This document shows positions 55,570 through 64,000 of a stretch of 64,000 nt of DNA, in pieces. The notes below the pieces were generated by a model. The model searched no databases, was not told where the DNA came from, and saw nothing but the letters and a program-made list of their open reading frames with translations. The DNA lies in NCBI GenBank assembly GCA_049724395.1, contig JAUGWO010000068.1, forward strand, positions 1 through 64,000, in the 5' to 3' direction. The translations under genes and the position numbers were made by a program. Source of the DNA: Spongospora subterranea f. sp. subterranea. Taxonomy: Eukaryota; Endomyxa: Phytomyxea; Phytomyxea; Plasmodiophorida. Each line of letters begins with the position of its first letter. The first letter of the stretch is position 1.

Positions 55570-58500
55570 TCACCAGACATCGAAAGAAACGCAATATACT
55601 TGATCCCGGCGCGGCTGAGCGATTGTGAACTGCCCGACCGAATAACTCAACAGGCAGTTTCCGCCTGCAATGACATAACATGAACTCTTCAAATAAATCA
55701 ACGAAAAATTGAAAAAAACAAAGGTGGGCAAAGAAGACGATTCAACACAAATCAAAACGATGAAACGAGCAATACCTCGGGCAACAACATTAGCACGTAA
55801 AACAGAGTGAGCTTCGGCCAAAAACTGATGCGCATAGCGAGCTAGACCCGATTCATCGTGCGAAAGCCAACGTTCGTTAATGAAATGCAGATGGACGCGG
55901 CCCAGGTGCTTGACGTGCTGTGTGCCCGCTGGGCAACGCTCCAAAGCCGATATGGTCACCTGCTGTGGGTGATCGCGCCATTCCAACGGTTGATCGGGAA
56001 ACACGAGCAGCCGCGGCCATGAAGCTGTGGGCGGTGACTGAGATGTTCCCGAACTGTCAATATGCGGTTTGTTCGGAGATAATTGCGACACCCATTGGTT
56101 GGCACTTCCCAATGAATGCGACCGCTTGATTTGAATTGGAACCGATTCCGTCTGCGACTCAAGCTTGACTGCCTGAGCGGTCACAATAATATCAATCTGA
56201 TCGTCGTCCGGAATGGCGATTCGCGCCTGGATACATGTCAAAGCCAGGGGCCGCGACTGCCGCACCGAGAACGCCAGCCGGGCCTGCAGGTCATGGAACG
56301 CAGACGCCAGATAATGGTTGAGCTGCGAGGTGGACACAGGGCAAATCACGCGCCGAAACAACGTCAAGGAACCTAAATCGGCAACAACACCTTGGCCAGG
56401 TCCGATTCCATCACAATTTGCAAAAACAATATCATCAGGTGGAGATGGATCCATCCTAAATGTGCTCAATGAAAAGAGCATAGAAGAATCAGAATTCTGC
56501 TTACAAAGAGCTGACCACGTCTTCATCATACTCATCGTCGATCTGTAAAACGACCGTTTGCCTTGCAGAGTCATCAATAACGCTGCAATCATCATTGTCA
56601 TCACTGGAAAACGCATCGTCGAACAGGTTCCTGGACATTGCCCGCTTTCTTTGCCTTTCCTCATGTTGCTGGCAATTTCGTTCGCTGACAGCGACGATGA
56701 GATTCTGCGAATCGATTATGGTGGGGTCCGAAATTGTGTTCCTGGAAATGCGCAAAGGGGGTGGCGCAGGCAGAGCGTCTAAAAACGCTGCAGACGCCGT
56801 GGCGATGGCCACAATCAAATTTTCCCCAACAGTTAATCGAACACGCAGGGCAAACGCTGCATTCATGCCCAGAAGTCGCAACTTGTACATTAATTGCCGG
56901 TGCAGATCGAACTCAAGGAATGGAATTGCTTCTGACACCAATGTGGCGTTCGCCTCGCCTTGACTTTTTCGTTTCGGACGCACCACGCGCGCCTCCACCA
57001 TCTGGCAAGGTTCGTTGATGGGAAAACGATCCTGGCCGGGTATCAGCGTGGCTAATAAAGTGTCCGGGACCAGATGACGCCCACAGAACGCACATGGCAC
57101 TAAGTTCATCCTGAATGGAGCTGTGTCGCGGGAGTACGTGATGTGGCATGACCGACACGCTCGACGATGCCTCCTCGAACCGATTTTCTTCCCCGGCGGT
57201 GACACCGATGCCTCTGAACAATGGCTTCGTGATGAGAATGTGGCGACATGCGGTCACATCTTATTGCGATGCCAAAATTAGCTTAATCAAAACCAAAAAA
57301 AAATATTTCATTTAGGTAAATGATAAAGTAGAGATGCAAAATACTGAACCAGACGTATTTGAAAGCAAATGTTAGAAAAATAAAACATCAAACATATATT
57401 CAGCAAAAAAACAACTTCTTCGTTTGGAGTTCACACTGGGCGACGTCGGTTTAAGGTCGCATGACACTGCCGTGCCGATTGCCGATAGAACACAAATGTC
57501 CCCCTCGACGATGGATGTCGTCTCTGAATACCCCAAAACCACATGGCAGTTGAGAGCGCGCGCGTGTGATCGGATCTCATTACGGAGCTCCTGCCACCTA
57601 TGCGCTGTCCCATCAGAAAATTCACGCGGTGATTTGTTGATCAAAAGAAATACAACCATTGGTCGCGTAGCTCTTTTTCTGTGTTCTTATGTGCGAGGAG
57701 TTTGACGGACCTGGCAGAAACAACACCACCGACTCGCATGTCGAACTTGTCGGGAAGAAATGTCAGTGTGAGCAGCAGAACACCTTTGAGGATGGTGCGT
57801 TGGAGATTCAGTAGAGAGATCAGATCGACATCGACCACGGTAGGGCTGCCGAACGGCGGAGCTACGCTAGCGACGGAGGTATTGAGAAGATCAGCGGCCG
57901 TTGAAGGAACCGGACATTGCGTGTGCAAGGGGTCGACCATTGGAGAGTTGTGCATGCGAGGCGATGGAGCAGGATGAAGTTTTCGCTCAATAGTACACGC
58001 TGTGCCCAGACCACGCGCTATGATGCCTCCTTCACCTTCGAAATCAAACTACGAAACGGTTCACATAAATGCGGTCGCTTATCAAAACAGAAATGACATT
58101 ACATTAGGAGTTTCAAAATGAAAGAGAAAAAGGCAATGGTAAAAGAACATGACGACATCATGATGCAGAAACGGAATTGGAAGACAGAAAGACTTCAGGT
58201 GACATTTATACTGTTAATCAGTTACCTCCAGTCTGTAGGCGAGAACCGCGTTGCCCCCGACTTCCAAAGCCTTGCTTCCAACATTTCGCCTGATAGTACT
58301 GGCCAGCTGATGTAGCAACAGCATACGCGCCTCATTGGATGTCCTTGAAGTGCGGAATGTGTCAGCCCAGTGATACTCAGGATCGGCAGCCATGACCAGC
58401 TCTTCACAAACCCCATTCATGCTGATCACTTCATATTCCGTATCCTGTAATCGTGAAGCGGAAAAAACTAAAAAAAAAACAGGTTAGATTCTGCTATGAT

Positions 58501-59685
58501 CCGTATCAATCACTTTAAATAGTGTGGACTAAATTTTGAATACGTAAAAACGTTGCTTACGAACCACAATCCATGGAACATACTGGTGAAAATTTGGAAA
58601 CACGTCCAATGGAGCCGAATGATAAGCTGAAAGAAAGAAAACTGTAGCAAAAAACTCAAACAAGCATTCATCACATTGAACGCTGACGTAGTGTGTGTGT
58701 TTGAAGGTGATGATGCTTCATGATAACGTACACACAACCCCGGCGGCACTGCTCTTAAACGCTGTTGAACCATGTCAATGTCGGTTTGGCGTTCCAACCA
58801 TGAAAAACAGAACGAACGGTTAACGTCGCCAAAAAACTGGAGCTGGACGTGGACGTAGAGAAATCCGCGCACGCCCCTCAGTGTGTCGAAGATGGGATAC
58901 CAGCCTTTCAGCTCCATGGCAACGACCAGCAAACAGTTCAGATCCAGGATCACTACGCTGCCATAGAACAAAAAAGTCAAATTCACTGGTGTTTAACAAA
59001 TTGGATCAACATTGAATAAACGCTGAAAAAATTGTGGAATATCGTAGAGAGTATGCCGGATCTTGATGTAAAGTCCAAACTTCTCAACAACACCAATTGT
59101 GGTTTAGGGATGATAATCATAAGACCAACCAACAGCGGACAAAAAGGAATATCTCGAGCTGAAACTGAAACAAAGCACGAAAATACCCAATCGTGTTATC
59201 TGATGAGTAGATATCTTTATCAAGAATAGTTAGCCGGATCGGCTCATCCTGTGAAGATGGCGTCAGACGTAGCTGATGGCGATTCATTGTAGTCTAGCAA
59301 CGAATGACGGAATACCTGCAGGACTGTGTCTTCGGGGACATCGACACGAAACAGATGATCCCATTTTGGATGCAAACTACAGCGTTTGTTACCGATTGAT
59401 GATCAGAAACACGTAAATACATTCAGTCGGTAAAAAAATACAATACGTGAGGACAAATCATCGGTGATTTCACAACGTGAACAACAAGGAATGAATGATA
59501 AATCTGAATCGTTAAGTAAAACCGAAAAAAAAAACTATGATGACTGACGTTTTCCGGCAGATCGGCGTCTTATCGGTATGTTCGCCAAAGGACATGGAGA
59601 CATAGGCGTCGGTGAGGCCGCTTTTCCTGTCCATGACGGGAAGGTCCCTTGCCTCCACAATCCGGAGCTTGATTGTCGACGGCAT
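55570..59685 (-). CDS. C2CD5: C2CD5 (CDP138)-like C2-domain protein, multi-exon
   Basis: In animals C2CD5 binds calcium and phospholipid through its C2 domain and helps vesicle fusion at the plasma membrane. The start at 59685 gives MPSTIKLRIVEARDLPVMDR, aligned with the animal start; an in-frame Met nine codons upstream is possible. The C2 domain continues LTDAYVSMSFGEHTDKT. Later exons match family landmarks: KGWYPIFDTLRGVRGFLYVH near 58880, ADPEYHWADTFRTSRTSNEA near 58370, ALEVGGNAVLAY near 58260, VVLGYSETTSIVEGDICVLS near 57520, CAFCGRHLVPDTLLATL near 57080, and HRQLMYKLRLLGMNAAFALR near 56900. The C-terminal region has ISALERCPAGTQHVKHLGRV and a Gly-Gly-Asn segment (GGNCLLSYSVGQFTI) near 55650, with the stop at 55570. 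Family length is about 1,000 residues. Several introns are implied. It lies 235 bases downstream of the helicase gene, on the same strand. Confidence 0.88.
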
Positions 59686-59919
59686 GGTTCCCCGTTTGGA
59701 TGCTGGAATCAAACGCAGAGCCGGGCGGCGGCCACCCTGTTAATGAGACCCAGCGATTGTTGGAATGGTCTGTCGCAGGACCTAAAACATGCGCCACAGT
59801 CTCCCGCGATATCGAACACGGTTTCTGGTCGCGACAATGACAATCTGCACAGTGATAATATATTGTCAAACAAATTGGATGTATTGAAAGTGGAAATACG
59901 GATATCGAGCAAAACGTGG

Positions 59920-62900
59920 CTATGTCAAATCCTGCAATGTGATATTACAGTCGAGCAAATCTTTCTCGGCGAGCTTTAATGCGCCATCTCGAAGGTCATT
60001 GTCCTTGATAGTGGCCAGATATTCCATGATTTTTACTATCATGAACCGTCGTAGGCCAGCTCTCCAGGCTTCTTGCCCTTGAAAAACATGCCCACGACCA
60101 GGATTATAGTGGCACTGTGCAACATGCGCATGGGCATCACTGCCACAATCTTTGAGACAAAATGCACAGAAGGGACAACCACAGTTGTTGCAGGTTAATG
60201 CACAACATCCATCGAAGTCGATGAAGGCTTGACTGCATCGAGGACATGACGGTGTCAATAAGACACAGATATTTTCCCGAGCCTTCTCGGCCGGTGTTAA
60301 TCTCATTCGGCGAATTGATTCGGTTTTAACGCGACGCTCGAACGTGATTTCATATTCCTCGACTATCGATTTTTCTTGAAGTCGTTGTTGAGCTTTGAGG
60401 AATTTGGAAAACGACTCCGGATGAGCGTATCTGCCGATGGCTTCAATTGGGAACGGCGGTGAAGAGCAATTATCGGTGCGCGAGAACGGACAGCAAATCT
60501 GGCCGCAGCGTTTGACATGTAAAGCGAGATCGCAATCGGATTCACTGGCAACATGACAGCTAAAACAGTCCTTACAAAGGAAATGGGACGGAGAGCCACC
60601 GCACATTACGCCATCAGATCGCTTACAACTATCAAAACAGACTCCACATTCAGCACCTACTGAGAGATTTCGAAGTTGTTCTGTCAATGATAGCGCAATC
60701 TGTAGCCGATCAACTTCATTCTGTTGGTCGTCGCCGCATCGCTCAACAAGATCCTCGGCGAGTAGCGCTGATTCTTTCAGATAGATCTCGTTATCTGCTT
60801 GGATTTGCATCGTTTTCTCTTTGGCGGCATTCACCATCCGCTTCAGCCTGTCCTCTTCTTTAGCACGTTTTGCCTCTGTCTCTTCATAGCATTTCCGAAT
60901 GTTTTCTGCAACGTTCGCGGCGATCCGTTGGCGGGCCAACTGCGCCTCGTGTTCCGTCCTCCGTTTCTGATTGAGCGCTTGCATCAATTCCGCCTCGGCG
61001 TCTCCTTTCGATTTGGAAATCGACAAATTCGCCGCAATAATGGCGTTTTCCGCATCGATATCGAGCAGTTTTCGAGCTTGTTCTTCCATCAGATCGGCAA
61101 ACTGTTGCACTTTCTGGATTTCGATCTCTTCTAAACGCTTTTCTCTGGCCAGCCTGATCTCGCATTGTCGACAACTAGCACGTTCAGCAGGTAAATAACA
61201 TGGACGAAGATAGTTCGAGGCACAAACGCCGCAAGTCTCAATCATTTGAACAAAACATTTCGGTGCCTTCGCCCAACATAAACGCTGAACCGGATGGCCC
61301 GATTCGCAAATTTCAGGAACGAGAACAGCACATTTGGCGTGGAAGGTCGCTTTCGGGTCGTGACATGAAGCCTGACAAGCGTGACCACACTTGAGAATAT
61401 CACCACAAGGAACCAGACATCCTCCCAGCGGCGCAAGCCGAGCAAAATCCTCCGGGGTCTTGATCAGTGACTTGGCACCGTGTCGTGGGCAGACGATTGG
61501 GACGCCATCGAAAACATCGCAACCATCTAGTACGTTTTGCCAGATTGAACTAGCTGTAGCAAAGCATTCTTTGTTGCCGAAGATGATTAGCGACGCTTTG
61601 GCTCGTGATAACAAAACGTTAACGCGCTCTTTTTGATTCAAAAACCCTATGCTGGCCCGATTATTGCTTCGAACTAGTGACACCAGAACAATCCATGATT
61701 CCTCTCCTTGAAAATTATCGACAGTTGACGCCCGAATCGCGATAGGTTGTTGCATATCGTTGGCAACATCGACGGCATCATCAATTAGGGCAAGCTCCAG
61801 CTCACGGACATCGCTTTTGCTGAGAATGGCGCTCATATTCTGTTGGCTGAGCACGCTCTTGATCTCCGCCAGTTGCCCCAGATATGGCGTTAGAATCACC
61901 ATTTCTTCGGAATTATACCCCTGTTGGCATAAATAGGCCGCAGTGCAAACGACGAATTGCGCTTCCAGCTTGTTCACTTTTGAGCAAGAATTGATGCGTT
62001 CATCAACGTCAATCTGATCACTCAATTCGGGGAAGGAGTGATTCACAAAAACCACGTCTTTTTGCAATCCAGTTATGTGATCATAGTTCTGTACCACATC
62101 GCCATCGGCCAAATTCTCGTAGCATAACTCGCGAACCATTTTCGATATCTGCGGGCGCATCCGGTGCTGTGTCTGCAAAGACGTGAACTTATGATTCTCG
62201 AGAATCAGGCGTTCGAATGTTGAGCGATTCAAGTCGAATCCGTTGCCGCTCTCCACTGTCAGTCGATAATCGCTCACTTTCGGCCGGAGTTGTTTGTGAT
62301 CACCAATCATGATGATATTGCGAACATGGTGGTTCAGGGCTGCGATGACGTTCGCTTCGAGAATTTCGGCAGCCTCTTCGATAATAAGCACATCACATGC
62401 GGCGTCATTGATCATAGAGCGGTACGTGGCAGCACCGGTGGCGGTACACCCGATAATGCGAGCCGTCTTTAGCTGATGCGAATGCCGTTTCCCATCGATA
62501 AGGTCTTTTTCTCTTTCCAGATTCCGTAGATCGTCGAAGTGCTCAGATAGTTTTTCCAGTCGTAAATCAATATTGTTTGGATTCCATTTCGCAGGGAGTG
62601 CATTGCCTTCATTGTTCGGTACTGTGGCTTCTCCATGAATCTTATGAAGAATGTCTCCGCGTCCGCGAATCCAACCGCCAGCATGTCCGATTAGAACATA
62701 TCCGTCATCGTCGACAACATCATCGTCAAAAAACTCCTCCATTTCGCTGTCAAGGTGAGAGGTAAGTTTCTGGCAAGTCGGGTCTAAGTCTTTTTCCAAT
62801 TGATGAAGGGTCTCAAAGACACCGTTCTTTGTCTGGGTGCGCTCTCCGCGAAGATCATTGATGCGGTTATAGCAAAAGTTTTCGTGCGTTGTGTGTGTGT

Positions 62901-64000
62901 CTGGTTGGAACATATTGTACTCCAACAGACGTCTGCAGGTACTGCGTCCTCCGATCCGAACGATTTCTATGAGGCCGGCATCGAGCAGCGCTTCCAGAAA
63001 CTGGTCGAGTTGTCGGTTCGTATAACATATGCAGAGGATGCGGGTACTGCTGTTTAACAATAATGCTCTGGAGGCCATGACCCCGATCAATGTTTTCCCC
63101 GTACCAGGAGGGCCCTGAAGCGCAATTCCAGAAAATATTAGAGCATGTTACCAATCAATCGATGATCATCGTTGAAAACAAAACAACTTCGCATGGCTCA
63201 ATTCTTACCTGGATTAACGATATATTATGCCTTCTATCGATCGCCGTCAAAAACGATTGCCGTTGTGCTTGGTCCAGTTGCAAAAAGTTTTGATATAATC
63301 GTTTCCAATCACACATCATGTCACAATCTTGTTGGTTTTCCTGTGAAATCCTCTCGTGCACCATCTCCCTGAACATGCAAAACGAAATTTTCTTGGGAAT
63401 CCGGATTGATTTATCGCTGTTTGGTGATCGTGGCATGGCTAGGTCGTCGTATAGTGGGCACCCCATGGTTGTTTGAAGGGCACTCAGAACGGGCTCGTAA
63501 GAGAAGAATTCGGTACAGACGTGGATTAAGGCTCCTTGAAGTTTCGCTCGAATGCAATGATATAGAAAACCCATTTCAATCGAGCTCTCAACGGCAAAAC
63601 TGACTTGCATAAGCTTATGTGAATTGCCGTTGTTTTCCTCGAAACTTGGATTGAATATTAACCAAACGACTTTCCCAATAATAACGCCAACGTCTTCCAC
63701 GATGAAACACGCTAAAGACCCTTTGCTCAACCAATGAGTTCGCTTCCAATAATCCTCCTGGTCCTCTTCTTTCTGTGCGAGGACTGATTCTGGTTTTGGG
63801 ACATGGAGCTCTACACAAGGAACTGGGTCAATGGAAAAATTCGAGACTGAGACTTTGTCGAATTTGGGAACGTTGGGGGAAGCCGTATATGACCGTAATT
63901 TCTGGCGCAATGTACTCAGCATATCTTCGCGAACAAGGCGAAACGCCCGGTCCCGCATTCGCATCGTTGGCGACTCTGCTAGAAAACCGACGTCGTTATG
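59920..64000 (-). CDS. ZNFX1-like SF1 RNA helicase with NFX1 zinc fingers and C-terminal RING/IBR-like module, 5' end beyond window
   Basis: It belongs to the UPF1-like superfamily-1 helicases closest to NFX1-type zinc-finger protein 1, which senses viral or small RNAs in animals. The frame is open to the window edge, so the N-terminus is missing. An upstream exon (63964-63165, MRMRDRAFRLVREDMLSTLR) joins across a short intron to the Walker A motif GPPGTGKTLIGVMA near 63090. A single exon of more than 3 kb follows. With its first Met as residue 1 it carries IIEEAAE (about 237), GDHKQLRP (263), QHRMRP (308), TVDNFQGEE (457) and RVNVLLSRAK (488). An NFX1-type Cys/His stretch lies at about 558-630 (CGHACQASCH). 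A long charged coiled-coil runs to about 800. A RING-like cluster (CGVCFDSCK..CKDC) is at 815-845 and an IBR-like cluster (CPRCSQAFIDFDGCCALTC..CGCPFCAFC) at 949-980. Stop at 59920. Confidence 0.9.

Overview
The window is nuclear DNA from a small-intron eukaryote. Genes sit close together on both strands, and most exons are cut by GT-AG introns of roughly 45-120 bases. Several features point to an oomycete-like stramenopile, or at least a SAR-lineage protist. Two relics belong to the Tc1/mariner family that is common in oomycetes. The three linked kinases have the EF-hand / PH / kinase order known from apicomplexan CDPK7. I cannot name the species. A zoosporic fungus is the main alternative.

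Layout. 1-1.45 kb: decayed Tc1/mariner transposase. 1.7-3.0 kb and 8.2-11.1 kb: fossils of Ty3/gypsy chromodomain elements. Between them, at 3.45-4.6 kb, lies a polysaccharide (chitin) deacetylase. 11.8-18.0 kb: a large multi-exon UDP-glucose:glycoprotein glucosyltransferase. 18.1-19.7 kb: unknown protein. 20.3-22.9 kb: a divergent pair, theta-like glutathione S-transferase and a membrane-anchored RhoGEF. 23.0-25.0 kb: fragments resembling a Ulp1-type peptidase, then a leucine-rich-repeat protein. 25.6-29.4 kb: a repeat island with nested inverted repeats, a TIR element, and a Stowaway-like mariner derivative. 29.5-34.4 kb: dolichyldiphosphatase, GPAT3/4/9-type acyltransferase and a tail-anchored UBE2J ubiquitin-conjugating enzyme. 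35.5-36.1 kb: a small unknown gene. 36.45 kb: tRNA-Leu(AAG). 37.2-39.1 kb: GatA-type amidotransferase. 40.0-53.2 kb: three paralogous kinase genes, one on + and two on -. 53.7-54.7 kb: a PWWP-domain gene. 55.6-59.7 kb: a C2CD5 homologue. 59.9 kb to the right edge: a ZNFX1-like helicase with an added C-terminal RING/IBR-like module.

How the genes fit together. Four host genes act in or on the endoplasmic reticulum: glucosyltransferase (glycoprotein folding check), dolichyldiphosphatase (dolichol recycling for N-glycosylation), GPAT (glycerolipid synthesis) and UBE2J (ER-associated degradation). This is a shared compartment, not proof of co-regulation. The kinase cluster looks like local duplication followed by divergence. 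All three genes begin with a short exon encoding a Met-Gly myristoylation-type start, followed by a phase-1 intron, and all appear to encode EF-hands, a middle region, a PH domain and a CAMK-like kinase domain.

Limits. Exon borders were placed by eye from reading frame, GT-AG sites and remembered family sequences. Gene ends given to the base are the start and stop codons I judged best. Several stretches (4.6-8.2, 11.1-11.8, 34.4-35.5 and 39.1-40.0 kb) hold nothing I can identify with confidence.
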